DNA of 64,000 bases, from the NCBI RefSeq assembly GCF_007828045.1, contig NZ_VITN01000002.1, forward strand, positions 310,001 to 374,000, in the 5' to 3' direction. The DNA is from Nitrospirillum amazonense. GTDB lineage: Bacteria > Pseudomonadota > Alphaproteobacteria > Azospirillales > Azospirillaceae. This document shows positions 1-9,253 of the stretch, piece by piece (position 1 is the stretch's first letter; every line of letters begins with the position of its first letter). Made by a program: the position numbers and the translations under genes. The notes beneath the pieces were generated by a model. The model searched no databases, was not told where the DNA came from, and worked only from the letters and a program-made list of their open reading frames with translations.

Positions 1-480
1 CTGGGCCTCAGCGGCCGGCTGCTGGGCCAGATGGGCACGGCGGAGGGGATGCGCCGGGGACGGGAGACGCGCGAGCTGGACCTGAGCTATCGCGACGGCC
101 CGCTGGCCGCCGAAGCCCGGGCCAATCCCGGGCGGGTAATGGCCGGCGATCGCGCCCCGGACGCGCCCTGCCGGACGGCGGCGGACACCCCCACACGACT
201 GTTCGACGTCTACCAGGGGCCGCACTTCACCCTGCTGGGCTATGGCGTGGGCCAGGATGCGGTTGACGGCGGCTGGCCGGGGGATGTCAGGGCGCTCACC
301 GTGGCGCCGCAAGGCAGCGGGCAAACGGCCGACCTGACGGACGATGCCGGGCATGTCGCCCAGGCCTACGACCTCACCCCGGGCACATGGGTGCTGGTGC
401 GGCCGGACGGCTACATCGCCGCCACCGCCCAGGACGCGGGCGCCATCCGCAACTGGCTGCGGGCCACAACCCAGGCGTGA
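1..480 (+). CDS. FAD-dependent aromatic monooxygenase, C-terminal part (5' end outside window)
   Basis: The reading frame is open from the first base, so this is the last 159 residues of a longer protein. The visible part matches the C-terminal thioredoxin-like domain of flavoprotein hydroxylases of the MhpA/TfdB/PheA class. The signs are a glycine-rich run with GDRAPDA, the RLFDVYQGPHFTLLGYG block, and the ending VRPDGYIAAT followed by a conserved tryptophan. In that family the FAD- and substrate-binding domains come first and this domain is structural. The substrate cannot be deduced. An internal ATG at 31 opens an ORF, but the homology continues upstream of it. Confidence 0.7.
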   Translation: MGLSGRLLGQMGTAEGMRRGRETRELDLSYRDGPLAAEARANPGRVMAGDRAPDAPCRTAADTPTRLFDVYQGPHFTLLGYGVGQDAVDGGWPGDVRALTVAPQGSGQTADLTDDAGHVAQAYDLTPGTWVLVRPDGYIAATAQDAGAIRNWLRATTQA

Positions 481-581
481 CCCGAACCGGTCGGCGAACA
501 ACGCGGCCCCTTGCCAGGGGCCCGCGTTTGCGCATAAACCTTGGGAAACGGGTTTCGTCTCGGGATAAGGGAGGGCAAGAT

Positions 582-809
582 ATGGCCGGTGCTCACAGCG
601 GTGCGGTCGCGGTCAGCGACGCGGTGGTCAAGGAACATGCCGACGGCTGGCATTCGTTCACCCGCTTCGTGAAGGCGGGCATCATCTCCGTCGTCCTGCT
701 GCTGCTGATGTTCCTGGCGCACTTCGCCCTGGGCTGGGGCTTTTCCATGTTCCTGATGATCGTCGGCGACATCATCCTGGTCCTGGCCCTGCTGCTGGGC
801 AAGGTCTAG
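582..809 (+). CDS. aa3-type cytochrome c oxidase subunit IV-like small membrane protein
   Basis: This is a 75-residue protein. A short hydrophilic N-terminus ends in EHADGWHSFTRFVK and is followed by two hydrophobic segments at about residues 30-50 and 53-73. The H-x3-W-x2-F-T pattern before the first helix is that of the small bacterial aa3 oxidase subunit IV family, whose role is structural in the terminal oxidase of the inner membrane. The ATG at 582 has a strong purine-rich ribosome site (GGGAGGG) about 6 bases upstream. The same frame is open further upstream but lacks coding character. No other oxidase genes are in view, so the gene is an orphan here. Confidence 0.65.
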   Translation: MAGAHSGAVAVSDAVVKEHADGWHSFTRFVKAGIISVVLLLLMFLAHFALGWGFSMFLMIVGDIILVLALLLGKV

Positions 810-826
810 CTTTTTCCCCTAGGCCA

Positions 827-1124
827 TCAGGCCGCCTTACCCATCGGCGCCTTCCGCAGTTCGTGCATCACGAAGTCGCGGAAGGCGCCGATGCGTTTTG
901 AGCCGCGCAGCGCCGGCAACGCCCGCTGAATCCGGATCAGGCCCCGTTTCTGGGCCTGGGCGCCCTCTGCGAGGAAGCAGCGTGCCGATGCCAAGGCCGC
1001 CGCACATGGCGAGACGCCCCGCCTGCGCATCATCGACCGCCACGGCCGGCAGGCGCGGCGCCGCCATCATATCTGGGTATAGGGGGACAATCCCCCCGGG
1101 TGTAAGGCACCCGGACCGGGACAC
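827..1124 (-). pseudogene. remnant of a LysR-family regulator (effector domain only, frameshifted)
   Basis: Two overlapping minus frames join into one recognisable piece. The first gives VAVDDAQAGRLAMCGGLGIGTL. The second continues with CFLAEGAQAQKRGLIRI and ends RIGAFRDFVMHELRKAPMG before a stop at 827. Together they resemble the last third of a LysR effector domain (xxDAxAxxLAxxxGLGIxxLPxFLAE...xRVRAFxDFL). The frame changes near 980, and the DNA-binding half is absent. The fragment lies between two plus-strand genes and is most simply a decaying gene. The match is by pattern only. Confidence 0.5.
842..893. repeat. long inverted repeat / hairpin
   Basis: A perfect 16-base inverted repeat (842-857 against 878-893, left arm CATCGGCGCCTTCCGC) encloses a smaller 6-bp stem (860-865 against 869-874) with a three-base loop. 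It sits inside the 3' end of the LysR remnant, 33 bases after the oxidase subunit gene, and is followed on the plus strand by GTTTTG. It could end transcription of the small oxidase gene, but the T-run is short. Confidence 0.55.
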
Positions 1125-1189
1125 GCAGGCCCATTGTGTCCGCGCGCGCCTTCGACATATGTGTAAACAAATGACTTTCAGGCCCCAAG

Positions 1190-3610
1190 ATGTCGAAGCA
1201 CCTGGACGCGGCGATTCAGTTTCATCAGGCCGGCCGCCTTGCCGAAGCCGAACAGCAGTACCGCCGCGCGATCGATACCGGCGACAAGGGGCTTGCCCGC
1301 AACCTGCTGGGGGTGCTGTGCGCCCAGACGGGCCGGGTGGCGGAAGGCATCACCCTGATCCGCCAGGCCATCGCCCTTAACAAACGGGTCCCGGAATTCC
1401 ATTCCAACTTGGCCGTGGTGCTGCTGGAGGCCGGGGATGCCCAGGGCGCGGCCGCAGCCTGCCGGCAAGCCCTGCAATTGAACCCCAACCTGGCCGACGC
1501 TCAGATCAACCTGGGCGCCGCCCTGTTGCGACTGGGCCAACACCAGGACGCGGTGCCACCCCTGCGACGGGGCGCCAAGGCCAGCCCCGGCAATGTCGAG
1601 GCGCACCGCAATCTGGGCCTGGCCCTGCTCGGCACCGGCCAGCCGGCCGAAGCGGCGGACAGTTTCCGCGCCGGCATCGCCCAGGCCCCCACCCACGCCG
1701 ATTGCTGGACCGGCCTGGTCGCGGCACTGGAGCAGTGCCAATCCCCCCACCTGGGGCAAGCGCTGGAGGAGGCCGTGGCCCGCTGCCCGGGCGACATCCG
1801 TCTCAGGATCAAGCTGACGGCGCACCGGCTGGCGGCGGGCGAGATGGACTCGGCCGAAGCCATGGCCCGGCAGACGGCGGCGGGCGCCCCGGCGGCCCTG
1901 GACGCGATCGTCATGCTGGCCAATGTCCTGACCGCCCAGGGTCGCAAGCCTGAGGCTCATCGGGTGCTGAGCGATTGGCTGGACCGGGGCGACACCTCAC
2001 CGCAGGCCTTGACCACCCTGGCCGATGCCTTCATGGGCCTGGGCGACGATGCCCTGGCGGAGCAGCTTTTCCAGCGGGCCATGGCGCTGGAGCCCGGCGC
2101 CGGCCAGGCCATGCTGGGCCTGGGCCTGCTGATGCGCCGCCTTGACCGTGGCCAGGAAGCGCTCACCCTGTTGGACCGGTGCGCCCGCGATCTGCCGGAC
2201 TCCGCCCTGGCGCAGGCCGCCTATGGTGATCTGTTGTTGGCCATGGGCCGGCCCGCCGCCGCCCTGGCCCATGCCCGGCGCGCGCAGACGTTGACGCCCG
2301 ACGACCCCGAGGTCCTGTTGGCCCTGGGCAACGCCCTGCGCGACCTGGGGGAAATCGACGCGGCGCTGGCGGCGTTGGCGCATGCCGTGGCCGTGGCGCC
2401 GGAGCGGGCGGACATCCATTCCAACCTGATCTACACCCGCCTTTTCCATCCCGCGGTGACCCTTGCCCAGGTGCGGGCGGAGCATGTCGCGTGGGCGCGA
2501 CGGCACGCCCAACCCGCTCCACCAGCCCCGCCGGCCAGGGGCCACGGGCCCCTGCGCATCGGCCTGGTTTCAGGCGACTTCCGCAACCATCCCGTTGGCT
2601 ATTTCATCGTCCGGGCGCTGGAGGCGCTGGCCAGACGGGGGGTGACGCTGATCGCCTACGCCAACCAGCGGGTGGAGGACGACATCACCCGCCGGGTGCA
2701 AGCCGTATGTATGTGGCGGCCCATCCAGGGGCTGGATGCCCCGACGGTGGCGCGACAGGTCCGCGAGGATGACATCGACGTCCTGATCGATCTTGCCGGC
2801 CACATCGCCGGCAACCGGCTGGACGTGTTCGCCTTGCGGCCGGCGCCTCGCCAAGCGACCTGGGCCGGCTATATGGCGACCACCGGCCTGGCGCAGATGG
2901 ACCTGATCATCGCCGATCCCCATCACATCCCGCCCGAAGCCGAAGAATTCTATACCGAGCGGGTCGCGCGTATGCCGCACAGCTTCCTGTGCTACGAGCC
3001 ACCGGCCGCGACACCCGCCATGACGCCGCCACCGGCGGATGGCAACGGCCATGTCACCTTCGGCTGCTTCAATATCGCGGCCAAGCTCAACGCCGACGTC
3101 ATCTCCTGCTGGGCGCGAATCCTGACCCTCGTGCCGGGGTCCCGCCTGCTGCTGAAATCGCGCGGCCTGGATGAGGCGCCCGTTCAGACCCGCATTCTGA
3201 AGCACTTCCGCGCCGGCGGCATCGATGCCGCACGCCTCGACTTCCTGGGCGCCACGCCACGGGCGGAGCACGTCGCCTGCATGCAACGGGTCGATATTGC
3301 GCTGGACCCGTTCCCCTTCGCCGGCAGCACCACCACGCTGGAATCCCTGTGGATGGGTCTGCCCGTGGTGACCCTGACGGGGCAGACCTTTTCCGGCCGC
3401 CATTCCACCTGCTTTCTCAGCGTGTTGGGCCTGACCTCGCTGATGGCGACCACCGTTGAGGAATATGTGGACATCGCCGTCCGGCTGGCCACCAACCCGG
3501 AAGAGGTCGCGGACCTGCGACAGCGGCTGCGCCCCGCCATGGCCGCCTCACCCCTTTGCGACGCTGGGGCCTTCGCCGACGACTTCACCCGGCTGCTGCG
3601 GTCGGCCTGA
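1190..3610 (+). CDS. TPR-repeat / O-GlcNAc transferase-like (GT41) protein
   Basis: An 806-residue protein. The first ~430 residues are a run of tetratricopeptide repeats with the usual A/G/Y/P spacing (for example AEAEQQYRRAI, NLGLALLGTGQPAEAA). The rest is a GT41 catalytic region of the OGT/SPINDLY type: a DFRNHPVGYF block near residue 464 and GSTTTLESLWMGLPVVTLTG near 710. GT41 enzymes move a sugar (GlcNAc or others) from a nucleotide sugar to Ser/Thr of proteins. In bacteria related proteins glycosylate adhesins or flagellins, or are of unknown use. No target gene is adjacent. The ribosome site before the ATG at 1190 is weak. Confidence 0.85.
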   Translation: MSKHLDAAIQFHQAGRLAEAEQQYRRAIDTGDKGLARNLLGVLCAQTGRVAEGITLIRQAIALNKRVPEFHSNLAVVLLEAGDAQGAAAACRQALQLNPNLADAQINLGAALLRLGQHQDAVPPLRRGAKASPGNVEAHRNLGLALLGTGQPAEAADSFRAGIAQAPTHADCWTGLVAALEQCQSPHLGQALEEAVARCPGDIRLRIKLTAHRLAAGEMDSAEAMARQTAAGAPAALDAIVMLANVLTAQGRKPEAHRVLSDWLDRGDTSPQALTTLADAFMGLGDDALAEQLFQRAMALEPGAGQAMLGLGLLMRRLDRGQEALTLLDRCARDLPDSALAQAAYGDLLLAMGRPAAALAHARRAQTLTPDDPEVLLALGNALRDLGEIDAALAALAHAVAVAPERADIHSNLIYTRLFHPAVTLAQVRAEHVAWARRHAQPAPPAPPARGHGPLRIGLVSGDFRNHPVGYFIVRALEALARRGVTLIAYANQRVEDDITRRVQAVCMWRPIQGLDAPTVARQVREDDIDVLIDLAGHIAGNRLDVFALRPAPRQATWAGYMATTGLAQMDLIIADPHHIPPEAEEFYTERVARMPHSFLCYEPPAATPAMTPPPADGNGHVTFGCFNIAAKLNADVISCWARILTLVPGSRLLLKSRGLDEAPVQTRILKHFRAGGIDAARLDFLGATPRAEHVACMQRVDIALDPFPFAGSTTTLESLWMGLPVVTLTGQTFSGRHSTCFLSVLGLTSLMATTVEEYVDIAVRLATNPEEVADLRQRLRPAMAASPLCDAGAFADDFTRLLRSA

Positions 3611-3614
3611 GTCG

Positions 3615-3965
3615 TCAGTATACCGTCTCCCCCGGCGGCACGGCCGACCAGGGGGTCAGCACGATGACGTTGCCCTCGGCGTTGCGGGCCCCCAGAATCA
3701 GGACCTCCGACAGGAAGCCGGCGATGTTGCGCGGCGGAAAGTTGCAGACGCAGACCACCTGGGCGCCCACCAGATCATCGGGGGCATAGTGCGTGATCTG
3801 GGCACTGGACCATTTGATGCCCAGTTCGCCCAGATCCACCGCCACCTTGTAGGACGGGTTGCGCGCCTTGGGGAAAGGCTGGACCTCCGCCACCCGGCCC
3901 ACCCGGATGTCCAGATCCAGGAAAGTCGCCACCTCCGCCTGCGGTTTCAGGGGTGCCACCGCCAT
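3615..3965 (-). CDS. csaA: CsaA-like tRNA-binding-domain protein
   Basis: A 116-residue protein made of a single EMAP/CsaA-type OB-fold: FLDLDIRVGRVAEVQPFPKARNP at the start, then KWSSAQITHYAP, VVCVCNFPPRNIAGF and SEVLILGA. Length and motifs fit the CsaA/YgjH group, which bind tRNA and have been described as export chaperones. It is the most downstream gene of the minus-strand pyrimidine cluster, about 100 bases after the permease, so co-transcription is possible but its role there is unclear. Its stop codon is 4 bases from the stop of the convergent GT41 gene. Confidence 0.85.
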   Translation of the reverse strand: MAVAPLKPQAEVATFLDLDIRVGRVAEVQPFPKARNPSYKVAVDLGELGIKWSSAQITHYAPDDLVGAQVVCVCNFPPRNIAGFLSEVLILGARNAEGNVIVLTPWSAVPPGETVY

Positions 3966-4069
3966 CGTCGTCCTCCCATGCCTCGATGTCCGGGACTATG
4001 GCAGGCGGCGGGGGCGCCGTCTTGGCCCAGGCTACGGTTTCCTGGGCCTGGCCTCCACTTCGTCACAAG

Positions 4070-5536
4070 TCACTGCGCCGCTGGCCGGCGCATCAACGCG
4101 GCGTACAGGATGGTGGAAATGAACAGGCCGGTGAACCAGGCGTAGCTGTAGATGGCCTGGAAGAAGGCCGGCACGCCGGCGAAGGCCGCCGGGAAGGCGG
4201 CGTGCAGGAAGCCCGGGATGTTGGGCAGCACGGCCAGGACGAAGGCCGCCAGGGCCGTCAGGTTCCAGCCGCCGCTGTAGGCGTAGGGTCCGTTGAGGTC
4301 GAACAGGCCCTCCAGGCTCAGGCGCGCCCGCCGCACCAGCCAATAGTCGGCCAGCATGATGCCCAGCAGCGGCCCCAGCAGGGCGCCGTAGCCCAGCAGC
4401 CAGGTGAAGATGTACCCCTCGGTGCTCTCGATCAGCTTCCACGGCATCATGATGACGCCGATGGCGGCGGTGATGTGGCCGCCGCGGCTGAAGTTCACCG
4501 CCCGGGGGAAGATGGCGGCAAAGTCATAGGCCGGACCCACGGTGTTGGCCGCCAGGTTCACGCACAGCGTGTCGATGACGATGATGGCGAGGCCGATGGC
4601 CACGGCGATGCCCTCCATCCGGCCGGCCAGGTCCACCGGATCCCAGATGGCCTTGCCATAGACCGTGATGGTCGCGGAGGTGACGGCCACGCTGATGAAG
4701 GCCAGGCCAGCCATGGGCAGCGGCAGGCCCAGCGCCTGGCCCTGGTACTGGTCCTTCTGGCTGCGGGCGAAGCGGGTGAAGTCGGGAATGTTGATGGCCA
4801 GGGTGGACCAATAGCCCACCATGGCCGTCAGGCCCGGCAGGAAGGCCGCCCAGAACCCGCCCTCCTTGGCGCCGCCGGGGCCGAACTGCGACGGGGCCGA
4901 CAGCAGGCTGCCGAAGCCGCCAGCCTTGTCATAGGCCCACCACAGCAGCGCCAGGATGATGAGGATCTTCAGGGGTGCTGTCACCGTCTCCACCCAGCGG
5001 ATGGATTCCGGCCCTTTGGCGATGAAATAGAGATGCAGGGCCCAGAACAGGAAGAAGCACGCCAGTTGGCCGGCGTTGATGCCGAACCAGCCCAGTTTGG
5101 CCCCGTCCAGCGCGCCCGCCGTCAGGATGTTGCCGATGGCGTAGATGGCGCTGCCGCCCACCCAGCATTGGATGCCGAACCAGCCGCAGGCGATCAGCGC
5201 GCGCAGCAGGGCCGGCAGCTTGTTGCCCCGCACGCCGAAGGCGGAGCGGGCGATGACGGCGAAAGGCACACCGTATTTGGCGCCGGAGTGGCCCACCAGC
5301 AGCATGGGCGCCAGAACGATCAGGTTGCCCAGCAGCACCGTGCCGACAGCCTGCCACGCCGACATGCCCTGCTCGATCAGGCCCGACGCCAGCATGTAGG
5401 AGGGGATACACATGACCATGCCCACCCACAGCGCCGCGAAATGCACCCAGCGCCAGGTGCGGTGCCCCGCATCCACCGGCGCCAGGTCCGCGTTCCAGAT
5501 TTCGGAGGTCGTGTCGACCCCATGCCCCGTGCCCAT
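4070..5536 (-). CDS. NCS1-family nucleobase/hydantoin permease
   Basis: A 488-residue polytopic membrane protein with about 12 hydrophobic segments. It has the NCS1 signature regions: an N-terminal W-x-W-V-H-F-A-A-L-W-V-G helix, the GAKYGVPFAVIARSAFGVRG loop, and IPDFTRFARSQKDQYQGQALGLP in the middle. NCS1 proteins are cation-coupled importers of uracil, cytosine, allantoin or hydantoins. Placed directly after dihydropyrimidinase in a pyrimidine-degradation operon, uracil or dihydropyrimidine import is the likely job. That substrate is inferred from context. Confidence 0.9.
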   Translation of the reverse strand: MGTGHGVDTTSEIWNADLAPVDAGHRTWRWVHFAALWVGMVMCIPSYMLASGLIEQGMSAWQAVGTVLLGNLIVLAPMLLVGHSGAKYGVPFAVIARSAFGVRGNKLPALLRALIACGWFGIQCWVGGSAIYAIGNILTAGALDGAKLGWFGINAGQLACFFLFWALHLYFIAKGPESIRWVETVTAPLKILIILALLWWAYDKAGGFGSLLSAPSQFGPGGAKEGGFWAAFLPGLTAMVGYWSTLAINIPDFTRFARSQKDQYQGQALGLPLPMAGLAFISVAVTSATITVYGKAIWDPVDLAGRMEGIAVAIGLAIIVIDTLCVNLAANTVGPAYDFAAIFPRAVNFSRGGHITAAIGVIMMPWKLIESTEGYIFTWLLGYGALLGPLLGIMLADYWLVRRARLSLEGLFDLNGPYAYSGGWNLTALAAFVLAVLPNIPGFLHAAFPAAFAGVPAFFQAIYSYAWFTGLFISTILYAALMRRPAAQ

Positions 5537-5628
5537 ATGCGCCCCCAGTTCAACCTTATGGTTGCTTATACCCGCGGCAAACCCAACACCGTTCTCATTT
5601 TCTTATTTATTGAGAAAATTAAAAGCGC

Positions 5629-7113
<1,485 letters not shown>

Positions 7114-7126
7114 TCAAACGCCGGGC

Positions 7127-7241
7127 GCCGCCATCCGGCGGCTTGGCTTCCTCACGTTTCAGTCCGCTTTCGCTTCCCGAAACGCTCCGGCGGCCCCGGT
7201 CGGGGCCTACAACGGCATGAGACCAAGGTCCCATGCCGTTG
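7127..7241. repeat. cluster of three inverted repeats between the TetR gene and hydA
   Basis: Three separate hairpins lie in the gap. At 7127-7142 GCCGCC pairs with GGCGGC. At 7192-7207 GGCCCCG pairs with CGGGGCC. At 7210-7241 CAACGGCATG pairs with CATGCCGTTG, with an inner GACC/GGTC stem. None is followed by a clear T-run, so they look more like a REP-type palindromic element or an mRNA-processing/stabilising region than a simple terminator. Confidence 0.5.
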
Positions 7242-7248
7242 CTACGAT

Positions 7249-7941
7249 TCAGGGCGAGGGCAGCGACAAGCCGGCCCCCCGCAGGATGAAGCGCACGACC
7301 TCCACCGTGATGGTGTCGAAGTCGCGGCGGGTCAGCTTCTTACGGCCCAGCACGGCGCGCACCTGGGCGTCGAAGTCGGCGTAATGCTGCGTCACCGCCC
7401 AGATGAAGAAGAAGAAGTGCTTGGTATCCACCGGGGCCATGCGGCCCTCGGCGATCCAGCCGTCCAGCACGGCCGACTTCTCATCCACCAGCTTCTTCAG
7501 GTCGGACGTCAGGAAACCTTCGATCTCGGCGGCGCCATGGATGATCTCGCTGGCGAAGACCTTGGACACCACCGGGCGGTCGCGCGTGGCCCGCATCTTG
7601 GCACGGATGTAACCCGCCAGCGCCTGGGCCGGGTCGCTGTCCGGCGTGACATGGGCCAAGGGGTCCAGCCATTGCTTCAGGATGTCGGCCAGCACGGCAC
7701 GGTACAGGTCGTGCTTGGTGCTGAAATAATAATGCACGTTGGCCTTGGGCAGGCCGGCGCGCAGCGCGATGGCCGCCGTGGTGGCGCCGCCGTAACCTTG
7801 CTCGGCGAACACCTGTTCCGCCGCCGTCAGGATGCGCCGCAGATTCTCACGCCGGATCCCACCCTCGGGCGCCGCGGCCGACGCGTCCGCCCGTACCGTC
7901 TTCTGGTCCTTCTTGGACGCTCCCCCAACACCCTGCGGCAT
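7249..7941 (-). CDS. TetR-family regulator of the RutR type
   Basis: A 230-residue protein using the ATG at 7941. The longer in-frame ORF up to 8091 overlaps the upstream hydrolase gene and is unlikely. An N-terminal helix-turn-helix (ATTAAIALRAGLPKANVHYYF) is followed by the C-terminal domain typical of E. coli RutR: LKKLVDEKSAVLDGWIAEGRMAPVD and FFIWAVTQHYADFDAQV. RutR binds uracil or thymine and then releases DNA. The gene sits inside the pyrimidine-degradation operon, and a near-perfect RutR box lies at 13536-13551. Autoregulation together with the pathway genes is the likely arrangement. Confidence 0.88.
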   Translation of the reverse strand: MPQGVGGASKKDQKTVRADASAAAPEGGIRRENLRRILTAAEQVFAEQGYGGATTAAIALRAGLPKANVHYYFSTKHDLYRAVLADILKQWLDPLAHVTPDSDPAQALAGYIRAKMRATRDRPVVSKVFASEIIHGAAEIEGFLTSDLKKLVDEKSAVLDGWIAEGRMAPVDTKHFFFFIWAVTQHYADFDAQVRAVLGRKKLTRRDFDTITVEVVRFILRGAGLSLPSP

Positions 7942-7981
7942 CTGTACTCTCAACCCCTCGACCCATTGCTTGGAAAACGGG

Positions 7982-9238
7982 TCAGGTGGCGTCGGCCTTC
8001 GCCACCACGGCCCGCAACAGAACATTGCACCCGGCCTCACACCATTCCGGATGCGCGTGTTCAATCTCGTTATGGCTGATGCCGTCCACACAAGGAATGA
8101 AGATCATCGATGTCGGGGTTACACGGGCCAGGTAGCAGGCGTCGTGCCCCGCCCCGGACACCATGTCGCGGTTGCTGTAGCCCAATTCCGCCACGGCGCC
8201 GCGCACGGCATCGACGCACCCCGCGTCGAACTTCACCGGGGCATAGTACCAAATCTGCTCGAATTCCGTTTCCAGGCCGATTTCCTGGGCGACTCGTGTA
8301 ACGGCGTTACGCAGTTTGGCGTCCATCTCCGCCAGCACGGCGTCGTCCGGGTGGCGGAAGTCGACGGTGAAGAACACCCGGCCGGGGATGACGTTGCGGG
8401 AATTGGGGTGGATCTGCATCAGGCCCACGGTGGCGCAGGCCAGGGGGGCGTGTTCCAGGCCAATGCGGTTGACCGCGTCCACCATGCGCGCGGCGCCCAG
8501 CAGGGCGTCGCGCCGGCGGCTCATGGGCGTGGGGCCGGCGTGGGCCTCCTGCCCCGTGAAGGTGATCTCATACCAGCGTTGGCCCTGGCAGTCGGTGACC
8601 ACGCCGATGGTCTTGTCCTCCGCCTCCAGGATGGGGCCCTGCTCGATATGCGCCTCGAAATAGGCGCCCAGCTCCCGGCCGCGTATGGGCGTGTCGCCGG
8701 CGTAGCCGATGCGCGCCAGCTCCTCCCCCATGGTCTTGCCATCCAGGTCCTTGCGCGACAGGCCATACTCCAGGTCGAAGGCGCCGGCGAAGACGCCCGA
8801 GGCCACCATGGCCGGCGCGAAGCGGGACCCTTCCTCATTGGTCCAGGCCACCACCTCGATGGGCGCCTCGGTCTGGTAGTTCAGGTCGTTCAGGGTGCGC
8901 ACCACCTCCAGCCCCGCCAGCACGCCATAGACGCCGTCGAACTTGCCGCCCGTGGGCTGGCTGTCCAGATGGCTGCCCATCAGGATGGGCGGCAGCGCGT
9001 TGTTGCGGCCGGGGCGGCGGGCGAAGATGTTGCCGATGGCGTCCACCGTTATGGTGCAGCCAGCGTCCCGGCACCATGTCACGAACAGGTCGCGGCTCTG
9101 CTTGTCCAGGTCCGTCAGGGCCAGCCGGCAGACACCGCCCTTGGGCGTGGCGCCGATCTGGGCCATCTCCATCAGGCTGTCCCATAGCCGGCTGCCATTG
9201 ATGGCGACGTTTGTGCCGAACTTGGCCTCAGTGCTCAT
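7982..9238 (-). CDS. beta-ureidopropionase / N-carbamoyl amino acid amidohydrolase (M20 family)
   Basis: A 418-residue zinc hydrolase of the AmaB/HyuC/allantoate amidohydrolase group. Metal-ligand motifs are visible: SHLDS (His90, Asp92), GGKFDG (Asp101), NEEGSRF (Glu about 135) and HIEQGP. The family hydrolyses N-carbamoyl amino acids to the amino acid, CO2 and ammonia. With dihydropyrimidinase and PreTA alongside, the expected substrate is N-carbamoyl-beta-alanine (or the beta-aminoisobutyrate analogue). It lies 15 bases downstream of preA, which suggests co-transcription. Confidence 0.9.
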   Translation of the reverse strand: MSTEAKFGTNVAINGSRLWDSLMEMAQIGATPKGGVCRLALTDLDKQSRDLFVTWCRDAGCTITVDAIGNIFARRPGRNNALPPILMGSHLDSQPTGGKFDGVYGVLAGLEVVRTLNDLNYQTEAPIEVVAWTNEEGSRFAPAMVASGVFAGAFDLEYGLSRKDLDGKTMGEELARIGYAGDTPIRGRELGAYFEAHIEQGPILEAEDKTIGVVTDCQGQRWYEITFTGQEAHAGPTPMSRRRDALLGAARMVDAVNRIGLEHAPLACATVGLMQIHPNSRNVIPGRVFFTVDFRHPDDAVLAEMDAKLRNAVTRVAQEIGLETEFEQIWYYAPVKFDAGCVDAVRGAVAELGYSNRDMVSGAGHDACYLARVTPTSMIFIPCVDGISHNEIEHAHPEWCEAGCNVLLRAVVAKADAT

Positions 9239-9253
9239 GTCTCATACGCTCCC

